Positions 36,089 to 46,846 are shown, counted from the first letter of the stretch. The stretch: 64,000 nucleotides of DNA from Comamonas terrae (GCF_001544075.1 NZ_BCNT01000005.1:62001-126000); one strand, 5' to 3'. Made by a program: numbers and translations. Notes: generated by a model not told the origin, from the sequence alone.

Positions 36089-38344
36089 ATGTCCAACCAC
36101 TCCTTCGCCGCATCTCCCGCACCGGCTCCTTCTCTGGATGAGGCCGGTGGCATGGGGGCAGGCGCTTCTGCCGGTGCCAAGGCCAGGGGCGGCAGGGCTT
36201 CCGACAAGAAGAGTGCACGCAAGCCTGCCAAGACCGATGAAGTCAAGCCGAAGCCCGGCGAAGCGAAAAAGGCCCTCAGCCCGGCCCAGCAGGCCTTGCT
36301 CAAGCTGGGCTTGCGGCGCGACATCGACCTGACCCTGCATCTGCCGCTGCGCTATGAGGACGAGACGCGCATCACGCCGCTCAAGAACGCACGCGACGGC
36401 GATACCGTGCAGATCGAGGCCACGGTCACGCACAGCGAGGTGCAGCTGCGGCCCCGGCGCATGCTCAAGGTGACGGTGGAGGATGGAACGGGCAGCTGCG
36501 TGCTGACCTTCTTCAGCTTCTACCCCTCGCAGCAGAAGGCCATGGCCGTGGGCGCGCGGCTGCGCATCCGCGGCGAGGTCAAGGGTGGCTTCTGGGGCCG
36601 GCAGATGATGCATCCGGCCTTTCGCGCCGCAGGCGGCGAGCTGCCCACGGCCCTCACGCCCGTCTATCCCACGGTGGCCAGCCTGCCCCAGCCCTATCTG
36701 CGCCGGGCCATCGCCACGGCGCTGCTGCGCGCGGACCTGTCCGAGACCCTGCCACCCGGCGAGCTGCCTCCGGTGGCACAGCACTATGGCTCAAATGGCC
36801 TGCAGCCTTTGTATGAACTGCGCAGTGCGCTCACCTTTTTGCATCACCCTGCGCCCGATGTAGCCCTGGCCACGCTCGAAGACCATAGCCACCCGGCCTG
36901 GCAGCGGCTCAAGGCCGAGGAGCTGTTGGCCCAGCAGCTGTCGCAATACGAAGCCAAGCGCGAGCGTGCGCGCCTGAAGGCACCGGTGCTGCGGGCGGCC
37001 CATGACGAACTCACGCAACAGTTTCTGGGCCAGCTGCCGTTCGGCCTGACCGGGGCCCAGCAGCGCGTGGTCGGCGAAATCCGCGCCGACATGGAGCGCA
37101 GCATTCCCATGCACCGGCTGCTGCAGGGCGATGTGGGCTCGGGCAAGACCGTGGTGGCGGCGCTGTCGGCCGTGGCCTGCATCGCGGCAGGCTGGCAGTG
37201 CGCGCTGATGGCGCCCACCGAAATCCTGGCCGAGCAGCATTTCGGCAAGCTGGTCGGCTGGCTCGAGCCCTTGCTCGCGCCCCTGGGCAAGCGCGTGGCC
37301 TGGCTGGCGGGTGCGCAGAAGAAGAAAGAGCGTGCCGAGATGCTGGCCCTGGTCGAAAGCGGCGAGGCCGCGCTGGTCGTGGGCACCCACGCCGTGATCC
37401 AGGAGCAGGTGCAGTTCAGAAACCTGGCGCTGGCCGTGATCGACGAGCAGCACCGCTTCGGCGTGGCCCAGCGGCTGGCCTTGCGGCAGAAGCTGGCTGC
37501 CACTGGAATGGAGCCGCATCTCTTGATGATGAGCGCCACGCCGATTCCGCGCACGCTGGCCATGAGCTACTACGCCGACCTGGACGTTTCCACCATCGAC
37601 GAGCTGCCGCCCGGGCGCACGCCCATCGTCACCAAGCTGATTTCGGATAGCCGCAAGGACGAGGTGATCGAGCGCATAGGCGCCCAGGTCGCCAGCGGGC
37701 GGCAGGTCTACTGGGTCTGCCCGCTGATCGAGGAAAGCGAGGCGCTGGACCTGTCCAATGCCACGGCCACGCATGAATACCTGAGCGAGATGCTGCCCGG
37801 CGTCATGGTGGGGCTGCTGCATTCGCGCATGCCCACGGCCGAGAAAAAGGCCGTGATGGAGCTGTTCTCCGCCGGCGTCATGGGCGTGCTGGTGTCGACC
37901 ACGGTGATCGAGGTGGGCGTGGATGTGCCCAATGCCTCGCTCATGGTCATCGAGCATTCGGAGCGTTTCGGCCTGTCCCAGCTGCACCAGTTGCGCGGCC
38001 GCGTGGGGCGCGGCGCGGCGGCTTCGGCCTGCGTGCTGCTGTATTCGGTCAACGACAACGGCCGGTTGTCGGACACCGGCAAGGAGCGCCTGCGCGCCAT
38101 GGCGGAGACCAATGACGGCTTCGAGATCGCACGGCGCGACCTGGAGATCCGCGGTCCCGGCGAATTCCTGGGTTCGCGCCAGTCGGGCGCGCCCATGCTG
38201 CGCTTTGCCGACCTGGAGCAGGATGTGCTGCTGCTGGACTGGGCACGCGAGCTGGCGCCGCGCATGCTGGAGCGATATCCTGCGCTGGCGGCCCGCCATG
38301 TGAGCCGCTGGCTGGGCGGAAAGGCGGAATACCTGAAGGCCTGA
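36089..38344 (+). CDS. recG: ATP-dependent DNA helicase RecG
   Basis: A ~751-residue branch-migrating helicase for stalled forks and Holliday junctions. A ~60-residue low-complexity N-terminal extension rich in Ala, Pro and Lys precedes the wedge/OB domain (about 80-250). The helicase core has LLQGDVGSGKTVVAALSA (Walker A), the DEQH box in VIDEQHRFGVAQRLALRQ, MMSATPIPRTLAMSYYADL and VSTTVIEVGVDVPNASLMVI, ERFGLSQLHQLRGRVGRG. RecG usually has about 690 residues, so the extension accounts for the excess. The ATG at 36089 is chosen; earlier in-frame starts would read into the queA upstream region. Confidence 0.96.
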   Translation: MSNHSFAASPAPAPSLDEAGGMGAGASAGAKARGGRASDKKSARKPAKTDEVKPKPGEAKKALSPAQQALLKLGLRRDIDLTLHLPLRYEDETRITPLKNARDGDTVQIEATVTHSEVQLRPRRMLKVTVEDGTGSCVLTFFSFYPSQQKAMAVGARLRIRGEVKGGFWGRQMMHPAFRAAGGELPTALTPVYPTVASLPQPYLRRAIATALLRADLSETLPPGELPPVAQHYGSNGLQPLYELRSALTFLHHPAPDVALATLEDHSHPAWQRLKAEELLAQQLSQYEAKRERARLKAPVLRAAHDELTQQFLGQLPFGLTGAQQRVVGEIRADMERSIPMHRLLQGDVGSGKTVVAALSAVACIAAGWQCALMAPTEILAEQHFGKLVGWLEPLLAPLGKRVAWLAGAQKKKERAEMLALVESGEAALVVGTHAVIQEQVQFRNLALAVIDEQHRFGVAQRLALRQKLAATGMEPHLLMMSATPIPRTLAMSYYADLDVSTIDELPPGRTPIVTKLISDSRKDEVIERIGAQVASGRQVYWVCPLIEESEALDLSNATATHEYLSEMLPGVMVGLLHSRMPTAEKKAVMELFSAGVMGVLVSTTVIEVGVDVPNASLMVIEHSERFGLSQLHQLRGRVGRGAAASACVLLYSVNDNGRLSDTGKERLRAMAETNDGFEIARRDLEIRGPGEFLGSRQSGAPMLRFADLEQDVLLLDWARELAPRMLERYPALAARHVSRWLGGKAEYLKA

Positions 38345-38608
38345 AGCCTGCCGGGATGCGGTCCGGGCAGGAGGCGGCAGTGCATCGGCCGGAATTTTTT
38401 TGAGGACATATGCACAAGAAGGCCGGCAAGACATAAGCTTTCCGCCTGGGCCGTTTTGCGCTAATCATGTTTTCGTAGTTGACGCGTGAAAAATCTGTGA
38501 TTGAATCAGCGCGTATCTGTTCATTTTTTTGACTATTACAGGCGGGCTAGCTGGCAATTCGCCGATTTGCAAGGGCGGGCCTGTCTGACGGATAAAACAA
38601 CAATCTCC

Positions 38609-39577
38609 ATGACCCTCACCGAACTGAAGTACATCGTGGCCGTTGCGCGAGAAAAGCACTTCGGGCGTGCCGCCGAAGCCTGCTATGTCTCCCAGCCCAC
38701 GTTGTCCGTTGCCATCAAGAAGCTGGAAGAAGAACTGGATGTCAAGCTTTTCGAGCGCAGCGCCGGAGAGGTTTCCGTCACCTCGCTGGGCGAGGAGATC
38801 GTGCGCCAGGCGCAAAGCGTGCTCGAGCAGGCCAACGAGATCAAGGAAATCGCCAAGCGCGGCAAGGACCCGCTGTCCGGCGTGCTGACGCTGGGCGTGA
38901 TCTACACCATCGGCCCCTACCTGTTGCCGGAGCTGGTGCGCAATTCCATCCGCATGACGCCCCAGATGCCGCTGATGCTGCAGGAGAACTTCACCATCAA
39001 GCTGCTGGAGATGCTGCGCATGGGCGAGATCGACTGCGCCATCATGGCCGAGCCCTTCCCCGATACGGGCCTGGCGCTGGCACCGCTGTACGACGAACCC
39101 TTCATGGCCGCCGTGCCCAGCGGCCATCCGCTGGCGCAGAAGGAAAGCCTGTCCACCACCGACCTCAAGAACGAGACCATGCTGCTGCTGGGCGCGGGCC
39201 ACTGCTTCCGCGACCATGTGCTGGAGGTCTGCCCCGAATTCGCGCGCTATGCGAGCAACGCCGAAGGCATACGCCGCACCTTCGAAGGCTCGTCGCTGGA
39301 GACCATCAAGCACATGGTGGCCGCCGGCATGGGCGTGACCCTGGTGCCGCGCCTTTCCGTGCCCGAGGATGCACTGGCCAGCACCGAGCGCCGCCGCAAG
39401 ACCGACGAACCCCATATCCGCTATCTGCCCATCCATGCCGAAGACGGCATTGCCCCGCCCTCGCGCCGCGTGGTGCTGGCCTGGCGCCGCAGCTTCACGC
39501 GCTACGAAGCGATTGCCGCGCTGCGCAACGCCGTCTATGCCTGCCCGCTGCCGGGCGTGCAGCGCCTCTCGGAGTGA
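38609..39577 (+). CDS. oxyR: Hydrogen peroxide-sensing regulator OxyR
   Basis: A 322-residue LysR-family regulator. The HTH is LTELKYIVAVAREKHFGRAA...YVSQPTLSVAIKKLEEELD. The effector domain has the redox pair in GAGHCFRDHVLEVCPEF: Cys, then Cys nine residues later, matching the peroxide-sensing C199/C208 of E. coli OxyR. It therefore activates antioxidant genes when oxidised. The ATG at 38609 gives the usual length. The 264-bp upstream gap contains TTGACT near 38529 but no convincing -10. The downstream dps gene, 82 bp away, is a classic OxyR target. Confidence 0.93.
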   Translation: MTLTELKYIVAVAREKHFGRAAEACYVSQPTLSVAIKKLEEELDVKLFERSAGEVSVTSLGEEIVRQAQSVLEQANEIKEIAKRGKDPLSGVLTLGVIYTIGPYLLPELVRNSIRMTPQMPLMLQENFTIKLLEMLRMGEIDCAIMAEPFPDTGLALAPLYDEPFMAAVPSGHPLAQKESLSTTDLKNETMLLLGAGHCFRDHVLEVCPEFARYASNAEGIRRTFEGSSLETIKHMVAAGMGVTLVPRLSVPEDALASTERRRKTDEPHIRYLPIHAEDGIAPPSRRVVLAWRRSFTRYEAIAALRNAVYACPLPGVQRLSE

Positions 39578-39659
39578 TTGCAGCGGCACGCGGCCGGCTC
39601 CGCGGGCGGAGCCCGACCGGATGGATCCCGATTCCCGTTAACCCATGAAAGGTGACACC

Positions 39660-40199
39660 ATGGCCAAGCAAGCAGGCAAGGACAAATCGGACAAGCGCAA
39701 GCAGGAGGCTGCAGCGCCGCACGGCGCCGGCATCAATATCGGCATCAGCGACGAGGACCGCGCCGCCATCGCCAAGGGCCTGTCGGCCCTGCTGGCCGAC
39801 ACCTATACGCTGTACCTGACCACGCACAACTTCCACTGGAACGTCACGGGCCCCATGTTCAACACGCTGCACACCATGTTCATGGGGCAGTACACGGAGC
39901 TGTGGAATGCGGTCGACCCGGTGGCCGAGCGTATCCGCGCGCTGGGCCACCACGCGCCGGGCTCGTATGCGCAATTCGGCAAGCTCACCAGCCTGCCCGA
40001 TGTGCCGCCCGAGCCGCCCAAGGCCATGGAGATGGTGCGCATCCTGGTGCAGGGCCATGAAGCCGTGGCACGCACCGCGCGCCAGCTCTTTCCGCTGGCC
40101 GACAAGGCCAACGACGAGCCCACGGCCGATCTGCTGACCCAGCGCCTGACCGTGCACGAGCAGACGGCCTGGATGCTGCGCTCGCTGCTGGAAGACTGA
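39660..40199 (+). CDS. dps: Dps-family DNA-protecting ferritin
   Basis: A 179-residue ferritin-like protein that forms dodecamers, oxidises and stores iron with peroxide, and binds DNA. The N-terminus is Lys-rich ([13 protein letters not shown]), as in DNA-binding Dps. The ferroxidase site residues are in [21 protein letters not shown] and [21 protein letters not shown] chose the ATG at 39660, preceded by AAAGGTG, over one at 39645. It follows oxyR and is probably induced by it. A strong terminator follows the stop. Confidence 0.93.
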   Translation: MAKQAGKDKSDKRKQEAAAPHGAGINIGISDEDRAAIAKGLSALLADTYTLYLTTHNFHWNVTGPMFNTLHTMFMGQYTELWNAVDPVAERIRALGHHAPGSYAQFGKLTSLPDVPPEPPKAMEMVRILVQGHEAVARTARQLFPLADKANDEPTADLLTQRLTVHEQTAWMLRSLLED

Positions 40200-40235
40200 T
40201 GAGAAGCGCCGCCTGCGGCGCCTTCAACCTTCTTC

Positions 40236-40284
40236 AAGCCCTGGCAGGTATCTTTCATGAAGCCCGCCAGGGCTTTTGTTTTTT
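40236..40284 (+). terminator. Rho-independent terminator after dps
   Basis: AAGCCCTGGC (40236-40245) and GCCAGGGCTT (40266-40275) form a perfect 10-bp stem with a 20-nt loop, followed by TTGTTTTTT. Confidence 0.9.
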
Positions 40285-40309
40285 GTCCTGATTCGGAAAG
40301 GAAAAACGC

Positions 40310-41149
40310 GTGCTTGCTGCGGCTGCACCCTTGGTCTCCATGGCCCACTGGCTGGACCGGCATGCGCTCTGGTTGCAGCTGCTGTTGCTGCTGGCCGTGG
40401 CCGGCCTGCTGTACCTGCGCATGCGCCAAAAGCCGGCATGGCTGTGGCATGACCGGACGGCCCCGTACCGCCTGCCCGGCGGTCGCCTGCTGTGGGCGGC
40501 AGGGCTGGCTGCAGCGGTTTTCGGCCTGCTGGCGGCCGGCATCCATCAGTCGCATGCGTCGTCCGCGCCGCATGGCCTGGCGGCGCTGGACCTGGCGGTG
40601 CAGCGCGCGTTGACCGGGGGGCTGCCGTCGGCATGGGAGTCCTTGGCCAGAGGCTGGACCCTGCTAGGCGACCTGCGCGCCATGGGGCTGCTGGGAGTGG
40701 CCGTGGCGCTATGGTTGCTATGGCAGCGCCAGGGCCTGCAGCTGCTGGCCTGGGTGGCGGCCGTGGCCGGCACCGGACTGTGGGTGCGCTGCACCAAGGG
40801 CTGGATGGAGAGGGCACGCCCGCTGGGCGGGCTGGTGCATGAGAGCGGCTTCAGCTTTCCCAGCGGCCATAGTGCGGGAACTGCGGCCATCTTCGGCATG
40901 CTGGCCTGGCTGGCGGCACGCCGCCTGCCGCCGGGCTGGCAGGGCCCGGTGCTGGCCGCCGCGGCGGTTCTGGCGCTGGGCACCGCGCTGAGCCGGGTAT
41001 TGCTGTCCGCCCACTATGCCAGCGATGTGCTGGCCGGCCTGGCGCTGGGGGGCGGCTGGACGGCTTTGGTTCTATGGGCGGCAGACCGCGCAGAACATGG
41101 GGGCGGCCCAGGCGGTTCGCTGCCGGGCAGGGCACAATCGCCGGTGTGA
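40310..41149 (+). CDS. PAP2-superfamily membrane phosphatase
   Basis: A 279-residue inner-membrane protein with about six hydrophobic helices (ALWLQLLLLLAVAGLLYL, LLWAAGLAAAVFGLLAAG and others). It has all three PAP2 phosphatase motifs: KGWMERARP, FSFPSGHS and SRVLLSAHYASDVLAG with the catalytic His residues. Such enzymes hydrolyse lipid phosphates, for example undecaprenyl pyrophosphate or phosphatidylglycerol phosphate; the substrate here is unknown. The GTG start at 40310 has GGAAAGGAAA just upstream; an in-frame ATG at 40340 is an alternative. Confidence 0.88.
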   Translation: MLAAAAPLVSMAHWLDRHALWLQLLLLLAVAGLLYLRMRQKPAWLWHDRTAPYRLPGGRLLWAAGLAAAVFGLLAAGIHQSHASSAPHGLAALDLAVQRALTGGLPSAWESLARGWTLLGDLRAMGLLGVAVALWLLWQRQGLQLLAWVAAVAGTGLWVRCTKGWMERARPLGGLVHESGFSFPSGHSAGTAAIFGMLAWLAARRLPPGWQGPVLAAAAVLALGTALSRVLLSAHYASDVLAGLALGGGWTALVLWAADRAEHGGGPGGSLPGRAQSPV

Positions 41150-41257
41150 CGCTGCATGCAGAGGGCGCGGCATCTGCCGCCCGCCCCCTGCTTGCGATGC
41201 GTCTTCTGATGATTGCCGCCGGGGCCCTGTCTCCGGCCTGTTCCGGTTGTTTCCGCC

Positions 41258-42139
41258 ATGCCTGCTTCCTTTCCCGCCACGCAGCGCTCCAAGCTGTCGC
41301 TCTACCTGGATCTGATCCGCTTCGACCGCCCGGCCGGCTGGCTGGTGCTGGTCTGGCCCACGCTGTCGGCCCTGTGGGTGGCCGGCCGGGGCTTTCCGGG
41401 CTGGCATCTGCTGGCGGTCTTCGTGCTGGGCACGGTGCTGATGCGCAGCGCCGGCTGCACCATCAACGACATTGCCGACCGCGATTTCGACCGGCATGTG
41501 AAGCGCACCACCCAGCGCCCCGTCACCAGCGGCCAGATCTCGGTCAGGGAAGCGGCCATGGTGGGGCTGGTGCTCACGCTGGTCGCGTTCGGCCTGGTGT
41601 TGTCCACGCGCTGGGAAGCCGTGGCCTGGTCGGTGCCTGCCGTGCTGTTCACCATCCTCTATCCGTTCACCAAGCGCTTTTTTGCCATGCCCCAGGCCTT
41701 TCTGGGCATTGCCTTCAACTTCGGCATCGTGATCGCGTTCGCGGCCGTGACCGGCGAAGTACCTGCCACGGCCTGGACGCTGTGGCTGGCCAATATGTTC
41801 CTGGTGCTGGCCTATGACACCGAATACGCGATGGTGGACCGCGACGACGACCTCAAGATCGGCATGAAGACCTCGGCCATCACGCTGGGCCGCTTCGACG
41901 TGGCCGGCGTGATGGGCTTTTTCGCGCTGTGCTGGCTGCTCACGGCCTGGGCGCTGGCGCCCTATCGCCTGGGCTGGCCATTCTGGACGGGCATGGCGGT
42001 GGCTGCGGCGCAGATGCTGTGGCATTTCACCCTGATCCGTCACCGTACGCGCGAAGGCTGCTTTGTCGCCTTCAGCAAGAGCCACTGGATAGGCGCTGCC
42101 ATCTTTGCCGGCGTGGCGCTGGGGTTTGCGCTGCGCTGA
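41258..42139 (+). CDS. ubiA: 4-hydroxybenzoate octaprenyltransferase
   Basis: A 293-residue polytopic prenyltransferase that attaches the polyprenyl chain to 4-hydroxybenzoate in ubiquinone synthesis. The two Asp-rich prenyl-diphosphate motifs are [20 protein letters not shown] and [20 protein letters not shown], and the N-terminus has [20 protein letters not shown]. The ATG at 41258 is preferred over an earlier start at 41213. It follows the PAP2 gene after 108 bp. Of the ubiquinone pathway only ubiA is here. Confidence 0.96.
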   Translation: MPASFPATQRSKLSLYLDLIRFDRPAGWLVLVWPTLSALWVAGRGFPGWHLLAVFVLGTVLMRSAGCTINDIADRDFDRHVKRTTQRPVTSGQISVREAAMVGLVLTLVAFGLVLSTRWEAVAWSVPAVLFTILYPFTKRFFAMPQAFLGIAFNFGIVIAFAAVTGEVPATAWTLWLANMFLVLAYDTEYAMVDRDDDLKIGMKTSAITLGRFDVAGVMGFFALCWLLTAWALAPYRLGWPFWTGMAVAAAQMLWHFTLIRHRTREGCFVAFSKSHWIGAAIFAGVALGFALR

Positions 42140-42297
42140 AGCTCCATCGGTGATGGCGTTTTGCCGAATTTCGGCGCGGCGCCCACTCCACCTGGCCTGA
42201 ACCGGAGACATCCAGCAAGGGCCTGCGCCGGCCGCGCCGCCCTGCAGCGAAAATGCCGTCCCTCTGGGAGATGCGATTAGTCGCTCCGGGGAGCCGC

Positions 42298-43137
42298 TCA
42301 GCGGCCGAACTCGGCGGCCAGCTCCTGAGCCCGGGCCTCGGCCTTGCGCATGGCGGCGATGAAGTGCTCGGGCACCTGCTGCTCCTGCATATGGGTGATG
42401 GCTGCATGGGTGGTGCCCCCCTTGCTGGTCACGCGCTGGCGAAGGACCTCGGGGCTTTCATCCGAGCGCGCGGCCAGTTCCGCGCCGCCCTGGAAGGTGG
42501 CCACGGCCAGCTGGTGGGCCTGCTCGGCCGTCAGGCCCATGTCCACGCCGGCCCGGGTCATGGCTTCGAGGAACAGGAACACATAGGCCGGACCCGAACC
42601 CGAGATGGCGGTCACGGCATCGAGCTTCTGTTCCTGGTCCACCCACAGCAGCTGGCCGGTGCTGCCCATGACGCGGGCGATCAGCGCCTTGCCGTCGGCG
42701 TCGACCTCGGGGCGCGCATACAGGCCGGTCATGCCCTTGCCCACGAGGGCCGGGGTGTTGGGCATGGCGCGCACCAGGCGGGCCGTGCCCAGCCAGGCGG
42801 CAATGCTGTCGGTGGTGATGCCCGCCGCCACGCTCAGGTGCAGGGCGTGGCGCGTGTGGGCGGCCGCAGCGGCAGCGGCATCCTTGAAGGTCTGGGGCTT
42901 GACGGCCCAGACCACCAGCGCGGCGCGTTGCAGCGCGGGGCCGGCTTCGGTCAGGGCGGCGATGCCGAAATTGGCCTGCAGGGCCTCGCGGGCCGCTTCA
43001 TAGGGTTCGACCACGATGATGTCCGAGGCCGGCATGCCCTGGCGGAGCAGGCCGCCGATGATGGCGCTGGCCATGTTGCCGCCGCCGATGAAGGCAACAG
43101 GAGGAAGGGTGGAGGGCGAGGTGCTGGAAGTGGTCAT
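42298..43137 (-). CDS. proC: Pyrroline-5-carboxylate reductase
   Basis: A 279-residue NAD(P)H enzyme for the last step of proline synthesis. The Rossmann motif is VAFIGGGNMASAIIGGLLRQG, followed by VVWAVKPQTFKDAA, RAMPNTPALVGKGMTGLYA, DAVTAISGSGPAYVFLFLEA and the C-terminal VTSKGGTTHAAI. It is convergent with ubiA; the 158-bp gap has only a weak CCATC-GGT-GATGG dyad after ubiA. Confidence 0.96.
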   Translation of the reverse strand: MTTSSTSPSTLPPVAFIGGGNMASAIIGGLLRQGMPASDIIVVEPYEAAREALQANFGIAALTEAGPALQRAALVVWAVKPQTFKDAAAAAAAHTRHALHLSVAAGITTDSIAAWLGTARLVRAMPNTPALVGKGMTGLYARPEVDADGKALIARVMGSTGQLLWVDQEQKLDAVTAISGSGPAYVFLFLEAMTRAGVDMGLTAEQAHQLAVATFQGGAELAARSDESPEVLRQRVTSKGGTTHAAITHMQEQQVPEHFIAAMRKAEARAQELAAEFGR

Positions 43138-43172
43138 GGTCGTGCGAAGGCAGGAATAGGGTTCGACGGGGA

Positions 43173-44378
43173 CTATAAACCCCGGCCGCAGCCGCCGGCA
43201 CGTTCGCGCAGCGCGACGAATTGCGTGACCTCGGCGGGATTGAAGTTGTTGTCGCTGACCAGCAGCAGCACCCTGCGTCCATCCGGCAGCGGCGGCCCCC
43301 AGCTCATGCCTTCGAGGTTGTCCACGCTCCTGAGGCCGGCCTGGCTCAGGTCCAGCAGCAGCGCCTTGTCCACGGGGCGGTGGTTGTCGGGCGTCAACTG
43401 CTGCAGGGGCAAGGTGTCCGTGCCGGCTGCGCGGTCCGTGCGGATGCGGTAGATGCGCGCACCGAAGCCGCGCGCGGGGGCATAGGAGCGCTCCAGCACC
43501 AGCATGTGGTCGGGGCCGTCGGCCAGGATGTCGCTGACGCCGTTGACCGCATGGCGCGACAGCAGCCCCAGGTGCTCGGGCAGGGCATCGGGTACATAGG
43601 CCAGCTGGCGCAGAGGCTGGCGCGTTGCCATGTCATAGGCGGTGATGCGTACCGGCGCGCCGGCGCGGCCCGGGCCCGGCATGGGGCCGTCCTGCCTGAG
43701 CGCGCCCTCCATGGACAGCCACAGGGTCTTGCCGTCGGCGCTCAGGCTCATGCCTTCGAGCGTGAAATTGCTGCGCGGGCCTTGCGTGGCGCGGTCTGCC
43801 GGGGCGGGCAAGGCCAGTTGCGGCGGCAGCGGCCATTCGCGCAGCCAGCTGCCGTCGGTGGCGGCCTCGACCAGCTGCGGCCCGAAGCCGCGCCTGAAGT
43901 CGCCTTCGCTGCTCCACAGCATGGTTTGCCCCTGGCCATTTGACAGATTGGGCAGCAGGCGCAGGACCTCGGGGTCGGGTACGGCCGTGCCGGGCTCGGG
44001 CGCACGGATGCCGGCAAAGCGCTGCTGGCGGGCGTTAAGCAGCCAGATGCGGTCCTGCAGCACCACCTCGAGCATGCCGCTCGCGTCATAGCGGATGCGC
44101 GCCGTGTACAGGCGCGCCGGGTCGAAGGACGAGCGGTCGTCGCTGGCCAGGTAGTACAGGCCGCTGCGCGCGTCGTAGTCGATGGAGGACAGCCCGCCCA
44201 CCGTGGTGCCCGCGTACTGCGTGTCGTGCGGCCAGCGGATCTCGCCCAGCGTCTGCAGGCAGGCATCCAGCGCTTTCCCGCCTGTCCGGTCCGCAGGCGG
44301 CGCCGCGCAGGCGGCCAGCAGCAGCGCCGGCAGCGACCAGAGGAGCCGGCGAAGGCCCGGGCGCCGAACATTGTTCAC
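43173..44378 (-). CDS. Esterase-like activity of phytase family lipoprotein
   Basis: A ~401-residue predicted lipoprotein: the signal is [19 protein letters not shown], with the lipobox LAAC. The mature part resembles the phytase-like beta-propeller family: [42 protein letters not shown] and [20 protein letters not shown], with the repeated LEGMS motif typical of these proteins. Substrate and activity are unknown; phosphodiester or phytate hydrolysis is possible. I chose a GTG start at 44378 with CAAGG upstream, placing the signal peptide at the N-terminus; a reading from 44588 would overlap the divergent aqpZ. Confidence 0.75.
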   Translation of the reverse strand: MNNVRRPGLRRLLWSLPALLLAACAAPPADRTGGKALDACLQTLGEIRWPHDTQYAGTTVGGLSSIDYDARSGLYYLASDDRSSFDPARLYTARIRYDASGMLEVVLQDRIWLLNARQQRFAGIRAPEPGTAVPDPEVLRLLPNLSNGQGQTMLWSSEGDFRRGFGPQLVEAATDGSWLREWPLPPQLALPAPADRATQGPRSNFTLEGMSLSADGKTLWLSMEGALRQDGPMPGPGRAGAPVRITAYDMATRQPLRQLAYVPDALPEHLGLLSRHAVNGVSDILADGPDHMLVLERSYAPARGFGARIYRIRTDRAAGTDTLPLQQLTPDNHRPVDKALLLDLSQAGLRSVDNLEGMSWGPPLPDGRRVLLLVSDNNFNPAEVTQFVALRERAGGCGRGL

Positions 44379-44478
44379 ATTTGCGCCTTGCGAGCTGACA
44401 TCTGCGGTTCTTAAGATGCCGCCAGCTCCGGTATCCAGGAGCGGCCTGTTTTTTGTTCCATCTGCGGAGAGCTGCATC

Positions 44479-45177
44479 ATGGCGTCCAATCTGAAGAAAT
44501 GGTCGGCGGAATTTCTCGGAACCTTCTGGCTGACCTTCGGCGGCTGCGGCAGCGCCGTGCTGGCCGCGGCCTTTCCCAACGTGGGCATCGGCCTGCTGGG
44601 CGTGTCGCTGGCCTTCGGCCTGACCGTGCTGACCGGCGCCTATGCGCTGGGCCCGGTCTCCGGAGGGCATTTCAATCCGGCGGTGTCCGTGGGCCTGGCC
44701 GTGGGCGGGCGCATGAAGGCCTCCGAACTGCCGGGCTACATCATTGCCCAGGTTTTTGGCGCCATTGTGGCGGCCTGGATCCTGTACCTGATCGCCACGG
44801 GCAAGGCCGACGCCAATATCACCGACCTCGCCACCAACGGCTATGGCGAGCATTCGCCGGGCAAGTATTCGCTGACCGCGGCGCTGCTGACGGAAGTCGT
44901 GCTCACTGCCGTGTTCCTGATCGTGATCCTGGGCGCGACGGCCAGGCGCGCGGCCGCGGGCTTCGGCGGCCTGGCCATAGGCCTGTGCCTGACGCTGATC
45001 CACCTGATCTCGATTCCCGTGACCAACACCTCGGTCAACCCTGCGCGCAGCACGGGCCCGGCACTGTTCGGCCCGCATATCGCGCTGGAGCAGCTGTGGC
45101 TGTTCTGGGCCGCGCCGATTGCCGGTGCCATTCTGGGCGCCGTGATCTACAAGCTGCTGCTGGCCGACGAGGAATAA
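44479..45177 (+). CDS. aqpZ: Aquaporin Z
   Basis: A 232-residue inner-membrane water channel of the MIP family with six helices and both NPA boxes: [17 protein letters not shown] and [16 protein letters not shown]. Residues around helix 5 (HLISIPVTN) give the narrow, His-containing selectivity filter of AqpZ, so it should pass water rather than glycerol; GlpF would differ there. GCGGAGA lies upstream of the ATG. Position next to the glycerol regulon may be coincidental. A strong terminator follows. Confidence 0.93.
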   Translation: MASNLKKWSAEFLGTFWLTFGGCGSAVLAAAFPNVGIGLLGVSLAFGLTVLTGAYALGPVSGGHFNPAVSVGLAVGGRMKASELPGYIIAQVFGAIVAAWILYLIATGKADANITDLATNGYGEHSPGKYSLTAALLTEVVLTAVFLIVILGATARRAAAGFGGLAIGLCLTLIHLISIPVTNTSVNPARSTGPALFGPHIALEQLWLFWAAPIAGAILGAVIYKLLLADEE

Positions 45178-45207
45178 GCGCAGCCGTCCCGGCAGCGCCG
45201 GGACGTC

Positions 45208-45246
45208 AAAGCGGGATGCGTGCTGGTGGCGCATCCCGCTTTTTTT
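45208..45246 (+). terminator. Rho-independent terminator after aqpZ
   Basis: AAAGCGGGATGCG (45208-45220) pairs perfectly with CGCATCCCGCTTT (45230-45242), a 13-bp stem with a 9-nt loop, then a run of T residues to 45246. It also marks the border to the convergent glpK unit. Confidence 0.93.
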
Positions 45247-45296
45247 ATGGCGGGCCTTGCTGCCGCCAAAGGTCTTTTTGGTCGCTGGCGTCCATG

Positions 45297-45326
45297 CAAC
45301 AAGCGCCGGCAGCTATGGTTTTGTGG
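45297..45326. repeat. Interspersed repeat copy B, adjacent to glpK
   Basis: The core ACAAGCGCCGGCAGCTATGG followed by TTTTGTG is nearly identical (one mismatch over about 27 bp) to the copy at 52566-52593. It lies in the gap between aqpZ and the end of glpK. The family resembles short repeats I know from Comamonadaceae intergenic regions. Confidence 0.7.
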
Positions 45327-45341
45327 GTCTGGTACCGCTTT

Positions 45342-46838
45342 TCATTCGGCCGTGGTCTGGCGCACCGCCTGTTCCCAGCGCTGCATGAGCGCGTGCGCGC
45401 GGTCCTGGCCCAGCGTGGGAACGAAGCGGCGCTCGGCCTTCCACAGCGCCGACAGCTCGTCGGTACTGCCATAGATGCCGGTGGCCAGGCCGGCCAGATA
45501 GGCGGCGCCCAGCGCCGTGGTTTCCACGCAGGCGGGGCGCACCACGGGAATGCCCAGCAGGTCGGCCTGGAACTGCATGAGCAGGTTGTTCACGCAGGCA
45601 CCGCCGTCCACGCGCAGCTCGCTGACCGGCGTGCCGCCGCTGGCCACCGCGTCGCGGCTCATGGCCAGCAGCAGCGCGGCGCTCTGGTAGGCGATGGATT
45701 CCAGCGCGGCCCGCGCGATGTGCGCCAGCGTGGTGCCGCGCGTCAGGCCCGTGATGGTGCCGCGGGCATCGGGCTTCCAGTAGGGCGCGCCCAGGCCCGT
45801 GAAGGCCGGCACCATCATCACGCCGCCCGAATCGGGCACGCTCTCGGCCAACTGCTGCACCTGGCCGCTGTGCTCGATGGCGCGCAGGCCGTCGCGCAGC
45901 CACTGCACCACGGCGCCGCCCACGAAGACGCTGCCTTCGAGTGCGTACCGGGCCCTGGCATCGGGCTGTGCCGCCGCCGTGGTGAGCAGGCCGTTGGTCG
46001 AGGTCTGGAACCGGCCGCCCGTGTGCATGAGCATGAAGCAGCCCGTGCCGTAGGTGTTCTTGGCCATGCCGGCGCCGAAGCACCCCTGGCCGAACAGCGC
46101 GGCCTGCTGGTCTCCGGCCACGCCGCCGATGGCGATCTCGCCGCCCAGCACCTCGGCATCGGTCCTGCCGAAATCAGCTGCGGACGGCAGCACCTCGGGC
46201 AGCAGGCTGCGGGGGATGTTGAGTGCTGCCAGCAGCTCGTCGTCCCACTGGTTGGTGTGGACATTGAACAGCATGGTGCGGCTGGCGTTGGACACGTCCG
46301 TCACGTGGCGCTTGCCGCCCGTGAGCTGCCAGACCAGCCAGCTGTCCACGGTGCCGAAGGCCAGCTCGCCGCGCTCGGCGGCCTCGCGCGCACCGGCCAC
46401 ATGGTCCAGCATCCATTGCAGCTTGCTGCCCGAGAAATAGGCGTCGATCAGCAGGCCGGTCTTTTGCTGGATGGTGTCGGCCATGCCGGCGTCGCGCAGC
46501 GCCGAGCAGATGGGTTCGGCGCGGCGGTCCTGCCAGACGATGGCGTGGTGGATGGGGGCGCCGGTCTTGCGGTTCCAGACCACGGTGGTCTCGCGCTGGT
46601 TGGTGATGCCCACGGCGCGGATGTCGCGTGCCGCCAGGCCCGCCTTGGCCAGCGCTTGCCTGGCCGTGGCCAGCTGGGTGCGCCAGATCTCGCGCGGGTC
46701 GTGCTCCACCCAGCCCGGGCGCGGGTAGATCTGCGGCAGCTCCATCTGGGCCGAGGCCACGAGGCGGCCCTGGGCGTCGAAGACAATGCTGCGGGAACTG
46801 GAAGTGCCCTGGTCCAGGGCGAGCAGATAGGTGGTCAT
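45342..46838 (-). CDS. glpK: Glycerol kinase
   Basis: A 498-residue FGGY carbohydrate kinase that phosphorylates glycerol to sn-glycerol 3-phosphate. Motifs: [94 protein letters not shown] and [19 protein letters not shown] (cut). It is the last gene of glpR-GNAT-glpK on the minus strand, so GlpR and GlpK are made from one locus that faces the importer. It converts the product of the neighbouring ABC importer. Confidence 0.97.
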   Translation of the reverse strand: MTTYLLALDQGTSSSRSIVFDAQGRLVASAQMELPQIYPRPGWVEHDPREIWRTQLATARQALAKAGLAARDIRAVGITNQRETTVVWNRKTGAPIHHAIVWQDRRAEPICSALRDAGMADTIQQKTGLLIDAYFSGSKLQWMLDHVAGAREAAERGELAFGTVDSWLVWQLTGGKRHVTDVSNASRTMLFNVHTNQWDDELLAALNIPRSLLPEVLPSAADFGRTDAEVLGGEIAIGGVAGDQQAALFGQGCFGAGMAKNTYGTGCFMLMHTGGRFQTSTNGLLTTAAAQPDARARYALEGSVFVGGAVVQWLRDGLRAIEHSGQVQQLAESVPDSGGVMMVPAFTGLGAPYWKPDARGTITGLTRGTTLAHIARAALESIAYQSAALLLAMSRDAVASGGTPVSELRVDGGACVNNLLMQFQADLLGIPVVRPACVETTALGAAYLAGLATGIYGSTDELSALWKAERRFVPTLGQDRAHALMQRWEQAVRQTTAE

Positions 46839-46846
46839 GGATCTTG

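Noticed and set aside
38410-38436. Tiny 8-codon frame with GAGGA upstream in the recG-oxyR gap
   Set aside because: Too short to distinguish from chance, with no conserved context.
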